From Mesorhizobium onobrychidis (lineage in GTDB: Bacteria; Pseudomonadota; Alphaproteobacteria; Rhizobiales; Rhizobiaceae): DNA of 64,000 nucleotides. The DNA is taken from positions 5,251,501-5,315,500 of the forward strand of contig NZ_CP062229.1 in the NCBI RefSeq assembly GCF_024707545.1. Direction: 5' to 3'. A model generated the notes under the pieces. That model saw only the letters and a program-made list of their open reading frames with translations, did not search any database and was not told the origin of the DNA. Of this stretch, positions 11,056-19,511 are shown one piece after another (the stretch's first letter is position 1; each line of letters begins with the position of its first letter). The position numbers and the translations under genes are program-made.

Positions 11056-11817
11056 CTAAAACAAGGTCATCTGACTGTCGTCCGCGCCGGGCTTCTGGCG
11101 CCTGGCCTTCCCGGGCTCCGGCCCCACGACGCCCCTTTCCTGAATCTCCGGCCCGGTGTTGGCGACCTTGTTGACGAGGTCGGAAACCGGAACAGCCTCG
11201 AAGAAATCGAGCTGTGCCGGTCTGAGCAGGTCGGCCACGTCGCGCGGCTCCAGCGTGCGGCAATCCAGCCAGCGGGCGAAATCCTGCGGATCCATCACCA
11301 CCGGCATCCGGTCATGGATATGGGCGATGTCGGCACTGGCGTTAACGGTCAGAATGGCGCCGGTGTCCATCTCCGAACCGCCCGGCTCGGCATAGGTCTC
11401 GATCAGCCCGGCGAAGGCGACAAGCCCGCCATGCTTCGGCCGCACCCAATAGGGCTGCCCCCTCTTGCCGCCTGATTGACGCCATTCGTAGAAGCCGGAA
11501 GCCGGGACCAAAGCGCGGCGATGGCGCATGGCGGTGCGAAACGAGGCCTTTTCCGTTGCTCCCTCCGAGCGGGCGTTGAACAGCAGCGGAAACTCACGCG
11601 TGTCCTTCACCCAGGCCGGGATCAGTCCCCAGCGCACCAGCATCGGCTGCCGGTCGGCCAGGTTCGAGCCCGGCGCCTGCGGCAAGCCTGCAATCGCCAT
11701 CAGGACCGGCTGCGTCGGCGCGATGTTGTAGCGGGCCGGAAAAACCTCCAGCTCCGCCAGACCGAGAAAGGCGGCAGTCTGGTCCGGCGTGGCGGTCAAG
11801 GCGAAGCGTCCGCACAT
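11056..11817 (-). CDS. SOS response-associated peptidase (SRAP, YedK/HMCES family)
   Basis: 253 residues. Family members crosslink covalently to abasic sites in single-stranded DNA through Cys2. The active site is intact: Cys2 (MCGRF), Asn81 in LFNARSEG, Glu111 in FYEW and His168 in HDRMPVV. The protein ends in S-QMTLF, which resembles the bacterial beta-clamp binding pentapeptide (consensus QL[S/D]LF); human HMCES likewise has a C-terminal PCNA-binding motif. It is divergent from the NUDIX gene. No LexA-type box was located. Confidence 0.92.
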   Translation of the reverse strand: MCGRFALTATPDQTAAFLGLAELEVFPARYNIAPTQPVLMAIAGLPQAPGSNLADRQPMLVRWGLIPAWVKDTREFPLLFNARSEGATEKASFRTAMRHRRALVPASGFYEWRQSGGKRGQPYWVRPKHGGLVAFAGLIETYAEPGGSEMDTGAILTVNASADIAHIHDRMPVVMDPQDFARWLDCRTLEPRDVADLLRPAQLDFFEAVPVSDLVNKVANTGPEIQERGVVGPEPGKARRQKPGADDSQMTLF

Positions 11818-11941
11818 AAGCTAAAACTCGTTGAATTGGTCGGATGCGAAGGTGGCGATGGAACCGGCGTTGCGCAACCGCTAATGCTTCTTCAAGCCGA
11901 CCGGTCCACAACGGGCTGCAGCAAATGACGATCGGAGATCC

Positions 11942-12361
11942 ATGGACGAGATGCGCAAGATACTTCCGGCTGTCTCGGTCGCCATTGTCCGCGGCGACAC
12001 GGTGCTGCTGGTCAGGCGGGCGCGGCAGCCTTCGCAAGGATTTTACGCGTTTCCAGGCGGCAAGGTCGAGGCCGGCGAAACGCTGCAAGAAGCCGCGCAG
12101 CGCGAATTGCTGGAAGAAACCGGGTTGCAGGCGCACAACTACCGCCCACTTCGGGAAATCCACATCGACGGCGGCAGCGACGGGCACCCGGTCGACTATC
12201 TGCTGACGGTGTTCGGCGCCACCTATGTCGGCGGCGAGCCCATAGCCAGCGACGACGCCGAGACCGCCGCCTTCTATACGCTCGGCGAAATGACGGCGCT
12301 GCCGCTTGCCGCTTCGGTGTTTGCCGTTGCCGACGAATTGCTCAGGAATGCAGGGGCGTAA
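11942..12361 (+). CDS. NUDIX hydrolase
   Basis: A 139-residue NUDIX protein hydrolysing nucleoside diphosphates linked to another moiety. The box GGKVEAGETLQEAAQRELLEE plus TG matches GX5EX7REUXEEXGU exactly (about residues 39-61). It begins MDEMRKILPAVSVAIVRGD. The ADP-ribose, dNTP or other substrate cannot be told from sequence. It is divergent from SRAP and 48 bp upstream of the TIGR02301 gene. Confidence 0.9.
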   Translation: MDEMRKILPAVSVAIVRGDTVLLVRRARQPSQGFYAFPGGKVEAGETLQEAAQRELLEETGLQAHNYRPLREIHIDGGSDGHPVDYLLTVFGATYVGGEPIASDDAETAAFYTLGEMTALPLAASVFAVADELLRNAGA

Positions 12362-12409
12362 CGTCCAAAATCGCCTTGCAGGTGACAAATTGTTTGGCCA
12401 CATAGACTT

Positions 12410-12787
12410 ATGATCCGCGCATCGGTTTTCCTTGCAGCTTGCCTCGCCGCCAGTGCGGTAATCGGGGCGCGGACGGCTCAGGCCGCCGAGTCGCCGTTCG
12501 AGCCGGGGCTGATGCGGCTGGCAGAGGTGCTGGGATCGCTGCATTTCCTGCGTAATCTGTGCGGCGAGAAAGGCGACCGCTGGCGGGTCGAGATGGAGAA
12601 GCTGATTGCTTCGGAAAACCCGGACCCGGAGCGGCGCGCACGCTTCATTGCCAGCTTCAACCGCGGCTACCGCTCCTTCGGCGGCACCTACACACAGTGT
12701 ACCGCCTCGGCGACCGAAGCCATCAGCCGCTACATGAAGGAAGGCGAGACGCTGTCGCGCGACATCGCCTCGCGCTACGGCAACTGA
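12410..12787 (+). CDS. TIGR02301 family exported protein
   Basis: A 125-residue protein with a signal peptide (MIRASVFLAACLAASAVIGARTAQA, predicted cleavage after AQA at about 25) and a small conserved periplasmic domain with LGSLHFLRNLCG and FNRGYRSFGGTYTQCT; the two cysteines may pair. This matches the TIGR02301 family of Rhizobiales, which has no known function. It follows the NUDIX gene in the same direction. Confidence 0.8.
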   Translation: MIRASVFLAACLAASAVIGARTAQAAESPFEPGLMRLAEVLGSLHFLRNLCGEKGDRWRVEMEKLIASENPDPERRARFIASFNRGYRSFGGTYTQCTASATEAISRYMKEGETLSRDIASRYGN

Positions 12788-13100
12788 CCTTGGCACCGCC
12801 TGCTTGTGTCCGGTGGCGTCTTAGTGCAATCCTTGTGTTGCACTTCTGCAACGGCATTAACGAAACGTTACCGCGCGGATGTGGAATTAACTCAAACTGA
12901 AGGTTTTCATCCCGCTCGCCGGCCTAATCGGCTAAGTTTGAATCGGATCGAACGCAGGTTTGCAAAACGTGACGAGCCCTTGTCGAAACGACCCTAGAAA
13001 TGTCGTATTTACAAGTACTTACTTAACCTGCGTGTAAAAGGGACAGCCCAAGCCTGATCCGCATCTGCCGGATCGCCGCTTGAAAAGGGTGGACATCGCA
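12788..13100. other. Non-coding spacer, locally AT-rich
   Basis: About 310 bp between the TIGR02301 gene and the next small CDS. Base composition drops around 12840-13020, including TTTACAAGTACTTACTTAACC near 13010. This is the expected location of a promoter for the gene at 13101; no defined operator was recognised. Confidence 0.4.
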
Positions 13101-13358
13101 ATGGAACATGGCGTCAACGACATCGACGCGCTGGTCAGGGAAGAAAAGCGCCTGACTGCCGTGGAAAGCCACAGCGAGGCCTGGGCGGAAGGGCTTTCGG
13201 CCGGAATCGAGCCGGAAATCATCGCCGAGGCGGCCCTTGAAACCGCGTTCGGCGAAATGCTGCGCGCCAATGGCGAGACCTCGGCCCTTGCCCTGCTCGA
13301 CCGCATGCGTGAAAAGGTGATAGCCGGGGCCTTCGAACCAGGACGGCTGCGGCACTGA
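13101..13358 (+). CDS. Conserved-type hypothetical acidic small protein (85 aa)
   Basis: It begins MEHGVNDIDALVREEKRLTA; AGGGTGG lies 8 bp upstream, so I prefer this ATG to the in-frame one 21 bp earlier. The protein is acidic and helical, with many Glu/Ala residues and no signal peptide, cysteines or membrane segments. I do not recognise a family. It is followed by an 18-bp tandem repeat and then a secreted protein gene. Confidence 0.6.
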   Translation: MEHGVNDIDALVREEKRLTAVESHSEAWAEGLSAGIEPEIIAEAALETAFGEMLRANGETSALALLDRMREKVIAGAFEPGRLRH

Positions 13359-13409
13359 ACCGGCATCAGGCTCTTTGACCACGGCGTGCCGCTTGGGCGG
13401 TCATGCCCC

Positions 13410-13473
13410 GGGCACCTGGGCGGGCCTGGGCACCTGTAAGGGCCTGGGCACCTGTAAGGGCCTGGGCATCTGG
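13410..13473. repeat. 18-bp tandem repeat (about 3.5 units)
   Basis: Three consecutive units begin at 13410, 13428 and 13446 (GGGCACCTGTAAGGGCCT in the second and third, a variant in the first), and a partial fourth runs from 13464. The array ends about 10 bp before the next gene, so unit number could affect its leader. Confidence 0.9.
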
Positions 13474-13481
13474 ACGGAATC

Positions 13482-14300
13482 ATGGAGAGGCAGGCGGTGA
13501 ATTTTTCGACGTCAGGCCAGCCGCGTGGCTTGGCCCTCAGCATCCGGCTCGCCGCTTTTTGCGCCGCGGTTCCGCTCGCGCTTTGCCTCGCAAGCAGCCC
13601 CGCTTACGCACTGAGCGAAATCAAGCGCGAGGACCTTCCTTCGCCGGTCGCGCCGCCCGCCGACGACGACATGTCGCCGCCGGGAACTGCGGTGCCGATG
13701 CCCGACCCGCTCGCCACGACGCCGCCAGCGGCTAGCCAGCCGACGCCCCCCGACGAGCGGGAACAGATCGAACCGGAGAGGCCAACAGACGATGGTGGCA
13801 TAGCCAATCCGCAAGTCGACCCGGATGAACCCTTGCCCGAGGTCGTCTACGATCTCAGCAAGCTGCCGGAGCCGGTCAGGCGCATGCACGATCTGATTAT
13901 CGGGGCCTGCAAGAGCGGCGACATCGAAAAGCTCCGGCCGCTGATCGGCCAGGGCGATACGATGACCCAATTGTCGCTGAGCGAGATCGAAGGCGACCCG
14001 ATCACCTTCCTGAAAGGTCTTTCGGGCGACACGGAAGGCCAGGAAATCCTCGCCATCCTGGAAGAGGTACTCAGTGCCGGCTATGTCCTTGTCGATGTCG
14101 GCACGCCGCAGGAGCTCTATGTCTGGCCATATTTCTTCGCGCTGCCGCTGGACAAGCTCGACGCCAGGCAGCGGGTCGAGCTGTTCAAGATCGTCACCGC
14201 CGGCGACTATGACAGCATGAAGCAGTTCGGCGCCTACATCTTCTACCGCGTCGGCATCACGCCGGACGGACAGTGGACGTTCTTCGTCGCCGGGGATTGA
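13482..14300 (+). CDS. Exported Pro-rich hypothetical protein
   Basis: 272 residues. An N-terminal signal (ALSIRLAAFCAAVPLALCLASSPAYA, ending near residue 44) is followed by a Pro/Asp/Glu-rich disordered linker (about 50-125) and a compact C-terminal domain (about 130-272) with LPEPVRRMHDLIIGACKSGD, FLKGLSGDTEGQEILAIL and VWPYFFALPLDKLD. The latter resembles widely occurring rhizobial periplasmic proteins of unknown function. A GTG at 13497 has GGAGAGG 6 bp upstream and may be the true start instead of ATG 13482. Confidence 0.75.
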   Translation: MERQAVNFSTSGQPRGLALSIRLAAFCAAVPLALCLASSPAYALSEIKREDLPSPVAPPADDDMSPPGTAVPMPDPLATTPPAASQPTPPDEREQIEPERPTDDGGIANPQVDPDEPLPEVVYDLSKLPEPVRRMHDLIIGACKSGDIEKLRPLIGQGDTMTQLSLSEIEGDPITFLKGLSGDTEGQEILAILEEVLSAGYVLVDVGTPQELYVWPYFFALPLDKLDARQRVELFKIVTAGDYDSMKQFGAYIFYRVGITPDGQWTFFVAGD

Positions 14301-14322
14301 GCGGCTTTGAAAGTCCGCCGCT

Positions 14323-15654
14323 CTAGACCGCCAGCGCCTCGGAAAACTCCACCGCCCGGCCCTGCCCTGGCGAGACGATCTCGCCTTCCCACATCACGCG
14401 GCGGCCGCGCACGACTGTTCCGACCGGCCACCCGGTCACTTCTCTGCCGTCATAGGGCGTCCAGCCGGCCTTCGAGCCTGCCTGCGCATTGGTGATGGTC
14501 TCGCGACGCTTCAAATCGACGATCGTGAAATCCGCGTCGTAGCCGGCGGCGATGCGGCCTTTGCTGGCCATGCCGAAGATACGCTGCGGGCCGTGGCTGG
14601 ACAGGTCGACGAAACGTTGCAACGTCAGCCGGCCGGCATTGACGTGGTCGAGCATGATCGGCACCAGCGTCTGCACGCCGGTCATGCCCGACGGCGAGGC
14701 CGGATAGGGCTTTGCCTTTTCGGCCAGCGTGTGCGGGGCGTGGTCGGAACCCAGCACATCGACGATGCCTTGCGCAATGCCGTGCCAGATGCCGTCGCGG
14801 TGGCGTGCTGCACGCACAGGCGGGTTCATCTGGATCAGCGTGCCGAGGCGTGCATAGTCGTCAGCGCTCAGCGTCAGATGATGCGGTGTCGCCTCGCAGG
14901 TCGCGACGTCCTTGTGCCGTTCGAGGAGGGCGATCTCCTCGGCGGTCGAGACGTGCAGCACATGGATACGCGCGCGGGCTTTCCGAGCAATGCGCACAAG
15001 GCGCTCGGTGCAGCGCAAGGCGGCGATCTCGTCGCGCCAAACCGGATGCGAGGCCGGGTTGCCCTCGATGCGTTCGCCGAGTCGCTCGCGCAGCCGGAAT
15101 TCGTCCTCGGAATGGAAGGCCGCACGGCGGCGGGTATTCCTCAGGATCGAGGCGACGCCCTCATCGTCCTCGACCAAAAGGTCGCCGGTGGACGAGCCCA
15201 TGAATACTTTTATGCCGGCAGCACCGGGTAGCCGCTCCAGTTCGCCGGCATCCCCGGCATTGTCGCGGGTGCCGCCGACCCAGAAGGCAAAGTCGCAATG
15301 CATGCGGCCGGAGGCGCGCCGCACCTTGTCGGCCAGGGCTGCCTCGCAGGTGGTCAGCGGGTTGGTGTTGGGCATCTCGAAGACGGTGGTGACGCCGCCC
15401 AGCACAGCTGCCCGCGAGCCGGTCTCCAAATCTTCCTTGTGCTCCAGCCCCGGCTCGCGGAAATGCACCTGGCTGTCGACGACGCCGGGCAGGATGTGCA
15501 GGCCACGACAATCGACCGTCTCGCCGGCTGAAGCCTGGCCGAGATCGCCGATAGCGGCGATGCGCCCGCCGTTGATGCCGACGTCGCGCCGGCCCTCGCC
15601 ATCGTGGTTGACCACCGTGCCGCCTGTCAGGATGAGGTCGTAGGTCGTGGCCAT
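14323..15654 (-). CDS. Dihydroorotase-family amidohydrolase (class I, altered metal motif)
   Basis: 443 residues of the cyclic amidohydrolase superfamily, closest by motifs to class I dihydroorotase (carbamoyl-aspartate to dihydroorotate). Most active-site positions are kept: His64 in VHFREPG, Lys149 in GIKVFMGS (carboxylated in relatives), His181 in AFHSEDE, His231/His234 in HVLHVST and Asp304 in GSDHAPH. The first His of the DxHxH metal motif is Gln62 (DSQVHFREPG). No pyrB lies beside it, so whether it is the pathway enzyme or a specialised paralogue is open. It is divergent from ygfZ. Confidence 0.85.
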   Translation of the reverse strand: MATTYDLILTGGTVVNHDGEGRRDVGINGGRIAAIGDLGQASAGETVDCRGLHILPGVVDSQVHFREPGLEHKEDLETGSRAAVLGGVTTVFEMPNTNPLTTCEAALADKVRRASGRMHCDFAFWVGGTRDNAGDAGELERLPGAAGIKVFMGSSTGDLLVEDDEGVASILRNTRRRAAFHSEDEFRLRERLGERIEGNPASHPVWRDEIAALRCTERLVRIARKARARIHVLHVSTAEEIALLERHKDVATCEATPHHLTLSADDYARLGTLIQMNPPVRAARHRDGIWHGIAQGIVDVLGSDHAPHTLAEKAKPYPASPSGMTGVQTLVPIMLDHVNAGRLTLQRFVDLSSHGPQRIFGMASKGRIAAGYDADFTIVDLKRRETITNAQAGSKAGWTPYDGREVTGWPVGTVVRGRRVMWEGEIVSPGQGRAVEFSEALAV

Positions 15655-15736
15655 GCTGATCCGGTCTCTTGCGGGGGGAGTGTCAGCGGCTTACGTAATG
15701 GCCGACTGTTTTGCAAGATCAGGTTCTTTTCCGCCC

Positions 15737-16615
15737 ATGCCCTTTGCCCTACTGAAAGATCGCGCACTCGTTTTCGTGTCAGGCCCGGATGCCGAGAACT
15801 TTTTGCAGAACATTCTGACCACCGACCTCGACGCACTGGCTGCCGGCGAGGCAAAGCCTGGCGCCTTGCTGACGCCGCAAGGCAAGATCCTGTTCGACTT
15901 CCTGATCTCCCGCGCTGGCGAGAATTCCTTCCGCCTCGAATGCCGAGCCGATATATCAGACGATTTCATGCGCCGGCTGATGCTCTACAAATTGCGCGCC
16001 AAGGTCGAGATTGCCGAGGCCGATCAGGGGCTTGTCACTGTTGCGTGGGGCGATGATTCAACCACTTCGCAATTTAATTCATCGCCGGTTGCCGATGTAC
16101 GGTTCCTCGACGCAGCCGTCAGCCGCTTTTATAGCGCCCCGGCCGCGGGCGGCGATCCGGCCGCATGGCAAGCTCTGCGCATCGCCCACGGCATTGCCGA
16201 AAGCGGCAGCGACTATCAGCTCGGCGACGCCTTCCCGCATGATGTGCTGCTCGACGAGACCGGCGGTGTCGGCTTCAGGAAGGGCTGCTATGTCGGCCAG
16301 GAGGTGGTCTCGCGCATGCAGCATCGCGGCACCGCCAGACGGCGGGTACTGATCGTTTCGGCCGAACGGCCCCTGCCGGCTCCTGGCGTCGAACTGACAG
16401 TTGCCGGGCGACCGGTCGGCACGCTTGGCACCACCGCCGGCACGACAGGCCTCGCCATAGCCCGTATCGACCGCGTCAAGGCAGCGCTCGACGCCGGCCA
16501 GCCGATCATGGCGGATGACGTCACTGTGTCGCTCACCATCCCTGCCTGGGCGAAGTTCACTTTTCCGCTGAAAACCGTTGGCCCGCAGGAATCCGTCGGC
16601 GCGGAGGAGGCCTGA
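15737..16615 (+). CDS. ygfZ: YgfZ/CAF17-like folate-binding protein
   Basis: A 292-residue GcvT-like protein that binds tetrahydrofolate and supports maturation or repair of certain Fe-S enzymes. The signature KGCYVGQEVVSR with the reactive cysteine lies at about residue 185, and SGPDAENFLQNILTTDL is the typical N-terminal strand-loop. ATG 15737 gives the family N-terminus; the frame remains open upstream to 15647 but overlaps the divergent dihydroorotase gene. Its stop and the HD gene start share one base (TGATG), so the two are coupled. Confidence 0.9.
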   Translation: MPFALLKDRALVFVSGPDAENFLQNILTTDLDALAAGEAKPGALLTPQGKILFDFLISRAGENSFRLECRADISDDFMRRLMLYKLRAKVEIAEADQGLVTVAWGDDSTTSQFNSSPVADVRFLDAAVSRFYSAPAAGGDPAAWQALRIAHGIAESGSDYQLGDAFPHDVLLDETGGVGFRKGCYVGQEVVSRMQHRGTARRRVLIVSAERPLPAPGVELTVAGRPVGTLGTTAGTTGLAIARIDRVKAALDAGQPIMADDVTVSLTIPAWAKFTFPLKTVGPQESVGAEEA

Positions 16616-17247
16616 TGGCGGCCGACCGTGCCGGCGCGCCGCCGCGCGCCTGGCAGCGCATGCTGTCGGGCCGGAGGCTGGATCTGCTTGACCCTTCGCC
16701 GCTTGATATCGAGATTTCGGACATCGCCCATGGGCTTGCCCGCGTCGCCCGCTGGAACGGCCAGACCAGCGGCGATCACGCCTTTTCCGTCGCCCAGCAT
16801 TCGCTGCTGGTCGAGGCGCTTTTCGGCGAGCTGGCGCCGGACGCCCCGGCCGACGCGCGGCTGGCGGCTTTGCTGCATGACGCGCCGGAATATGTCATCG
16901 GTGACATGATCTCACCGTTCAAATCGGTGATGGGCGGCAGCTACAAGGAGTGCGAGCTGAGGCTGCAGCGCGCCATCCATCTGCGCTTTTCGCTGCCGGT
17001 CGAACCTAGTGCTGGCCTGCGCAAGGAAATCAAGCGCGCCGACCAGATCGCCGCCTATTTCGAGGCGACGCTGCTTGCCGGCTTTTCGACCGCCGAGGCG
17101 ACCGAATTCTTCGGCCGGCCGCGCGGCTTCAATGCCGACCACTTCGATTTCACCCCGCGTTCGGTGACCTGGGCGCAAAACGCGTTTCTCAAACGGTATG
17201 CGGCAATCGAGAAATCACGGCGCCAAACGGTGCAGCCGGCCGACTGA
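16615..17247 (+). CDS. HD-domain phosphohydrolase (YfbR-like)
   Basis: A 210-residue HD-domain protein: metal ligands are seen in GDHAFSVAQHSLLVE and LLHDAPEYVIGDMISPFK. It resembles the 5'-nucleotidase YfbR group and an uncharacterised HD family commonly found with ygfZ in Rhizobiales. Start ATG 16615 overlaps the ygfZ stop by one base; GGAGGAGG 6 bp upstream is the ribosome binding site. Substrate unknown, probably a nucleotide. Confidence 0.85.
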   Translation: MAADRAGAPPRAWQRMLSGRRLDLLDPSPLDIEISDIAHGLARVARWNGQTSGDHAFSVAQHSLLVEALFGELAPDAPADARLAALLHDAPEYVIGDMISPFKSVMGGSYKECELRLQRAIHLRFSLPVEPSAGLRKEIKRADQIAAYFEATLLAGFSTAEATEFFGRPRGFNADHFDFTPRSVTWAQNAFLKRYAAIEKSRRQTVQPAD

Positions 17248-17282
17248 AAAACGGTAAATTAACCGAAAAGGACAACAGTGCC

Positions 17283-19463
17283 GTGTTCGATCACGGTCTG
17301 CAGGCACGCCTCATGTCCGTCACTCATGCCAAGGCTGGTTCGCCCGTCCGCGGACGGAGGGCCGAAGGCATAGGCCTGCCGCGACGGATAGAGGACGAAC
17401 TGCGCAAACAGGATGATCGTTTTTCGGCCGCCGTCGAGAACATGTCGCATGGCTTGGCCATGTTCGATGCCGACGAGCGTATGATCATCTGCAACGGCAA
17501 TTATACCAGCATCTTTTGCCTCGACCCCGAGATCGTGCAGCCCGGCATCCGGTTTTTCGACATCCTCCAGCACAGCGTCGACATCGGTGTCGCCTCGCAC
17601 AGCGCCGAAGAACTCTACGCCATCCGCAAGCCCTATATCGACCGGGCGAAACCCTCGACCTACGAGGAAAAGCTGTCGGATGGCCGCATCATCAACATCT
17701 CGCACCGGCCGCTGGCTTCGGGCGGCTGGGTGTCGATCTATGAGGACATCACCGAGCAACGGCGTGCCGAACAGGAGCTGAAGGAGCAGCACCGCCGTTT
17801 CGACGCGGCACTGGCCAACATGTCGCAAGGCCTTTTGATGTATGACGCGGACGGTAGGCTGATCGTGCGCAACGAACGTTTCCTGGAACTCTACCACGTG
17901 ACGCCGGCTGATTTTCCGCTTGGCATGAGTCATCGCGACGCGCTCGAGCAGCTCGCCCGCCTGGGTATCTATGCAGAGATCGACATCGAGAGCGAGATCT
18001 CGAAAACCGCGGCCTGCCTTCAAGCCGGGGAAATGCGGTCAACCTATCGCCATCTTGCCGATGGCAGAACGCTTTTGGTCGTACGGCGGCCGATGAGTGG
18101 CGGCGGCTGGGTCGCAACCTTCGACGACGTCACCGAGCGCAGGCGCGTCGAAGAGCGCATGACCCATCTTGCACATCACGACACGCTGACCAACCTGCCC
18201 AATCGCTCGATGTTCCGCGAACGGCTCGACCAGGCTTTAGGTGAGGCCGCGAACTTGGCGATATTCTCTCTGGACCTCGACCGCTTCAAGGCCGTCAACG
18301 ACACCTGGGGGCACCCGGCCGGCGACTGGCTGCTGAAATGCGTGGCCGAGCGCCTGCAAAATTGCCTACGCAACGAAACGGATGTGGTCGCTCGTTTCGG
18401 CGGCGATGAGTTCGTCATCATCCAGTTCAATACACAAGATGCCGGCCCAAAAGATGCCAGTGATGCGGAAGAACTGGCAAAACGTATTGTCGACATCATT
18501 GGAAGGCCATTTCGCGACAAAAGCCGCGACATGCATGTCGGCATCAGCCTTGGCATCGCCCTTTTCCCCCATGACGGCAGGGATGCCGACACGCTGCTAA
18601 AAAACGCCGACATGGCCCTCTACAGGGCGAAAAGCGAAGGACGCAACGTCTATCGCTTCTTCGAGCCAGGCATGGATGCGATGGTACGGGCACGACGCGC
18701 ACTCGAAACCGACCTGCAGGCAGCGCTGCGGCGGCGGGAATTCGAGCTCGATTTCCAACCCATCATGAACATCGCCTCCAGCGAAATCGTCGGCGCCGAA
18801 GCGCTGATGCGGTGGCACTCGCCGGCACGCGGCTTGGTGCCGCCAGACGACTTCATCCCGGTCGCCGAAGAAACCGGGCTGATCGTGCCGCTCGGCGAGT
18901 GGGCGCTGAGGAAAGCCTGCACGGTTGCGGCGGGCTGGCCGCATGGGTTGCGTATCGCGGTCAATGTCTCGGCTGTGCAGATCAAAAGTGGTACCTTTGC
19001 CCGCAGTGTGATCTCCGCGTTGGCATTTTCCGGCGTGCCGGCCGATCGGCTTGAACTGGAAATCACCGAAACGGTGCTGATGGACGAGAGCGATACCGTG
19101 CTCAAGACGCTCAGGCAGTTGCGCGACCTCGGCGTCCGTATCGCGCTGGACGATTTCGGCATCGGTTACTCGTCGCTCGGCTATCTCCGCCGCTTCCCGG
19201 TCGACAAGATCAAGATCGACCGCTCCTTCATCCGCGACATCGACAACCGCGACACGGCCGCGATCGTGCGCACGGTTATCGGGCTCGGTGCGCAGCTTGG
19301 AACGACCGTCACCGCCGAAGGCGTCGAAACCGGAGCGCAACTTGAATTCCTGCGCAGGGAAGGCTGTGTCGAGGCCCAAGGCTACCTGATCGGTGTGCCG
19401 TCGAATGCGGCGGATATCCAGCGCCTGCTGAAGTCGAGCGCGGTGGTCAGACAATCCGGTTGA
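17283..19463 (+). CDS. PAS-PAS-GGDEF-EAL cyclic-di-GMP signalling protein
   Basis: About 726 residues, cytosolic. Two PAS-like domains of the same type (both containing ANMSQGL/ENMSHGLAMFDAD motifs, about 40-160 and 165-285) precede a GGDEF domain (GGDEF near residue 373) and an EAL domain (EALMRW near 506). EAL catalytic residues look complete: EAL, VNVSAVQ, ITETV, LDDFG, IKIDRSF and TAEGVE. The allosteric I-site RxxD is absent upstream of GGDEF (NETD instead). GTG 17283 and ATG 17313 are alternative starts. It could make or degrade c-di-GMP; the intact EAL suggests phosphodiesterase is possible. Confidence 0.9.
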   Translation: MFDHGLQARLMSVTHAKAGSPVRGRRAEGIGLPRRIEDELRKQDDRFSAAVENMSHGLAMFDADERMIICNGNYTSIFCLDPEIVQPGIRFFDILQHSVDIGVASHSAEELYAIRKPYIDRAKPSTYEEKLSDGRIINISHRPLASGGWVSIYEDITEQRRAEQELKEQHRRFDAALANMSQGLLMYDADGRLIVRNERFLELYHVTPADFPLGMSHRDALEQLARLGIYAEIDIESEISKTAACLQAGEMRSTYRHLADGRTLLVVRRPMSGGGWVATFDDVTERRRVEERMTHLAHHDTLTNLPNRSMFRERLDQALGEAANLAIFSLDLDRFKAVNDTWGHPAGDWLLKCVAERLQNCLRNETDVVARFGGDEFVIIQFNTQDAGPKDASDAEELAKRIVDIIGRPFRDKSRDMHVGISLGIALFPHDGRDADTLLKNADMALYRAKSEGRNVYRFFEPGMDAMVRARRALETDLQAALRRREFELDFQPIMNIASSEIVGAEALMRWHSPARGLVPPDDFIPVAEETGLIVPLGEWALRKACTVAAGWPHGLRIAVNVSAVQIKSGTFARSVISALAFSGVPADRLELEITETVLMDESDTVLKTLRQLRDLGVRIALDDFGIGYSSLGYLRRFPVDKIKIDRSFIRDIDNRDTAAIVRTVIGLGAQLGTTVTAEGVETGAQLEFLRREGCVEAQGYLIGVPSNAADIQRLLKSSAVVRQSG

Positions 19464-19511
19464 ACGCGACAGCGCCGAGCCAGTCATCGGCTCGGCCTGA
19501 GATACCTGCCA

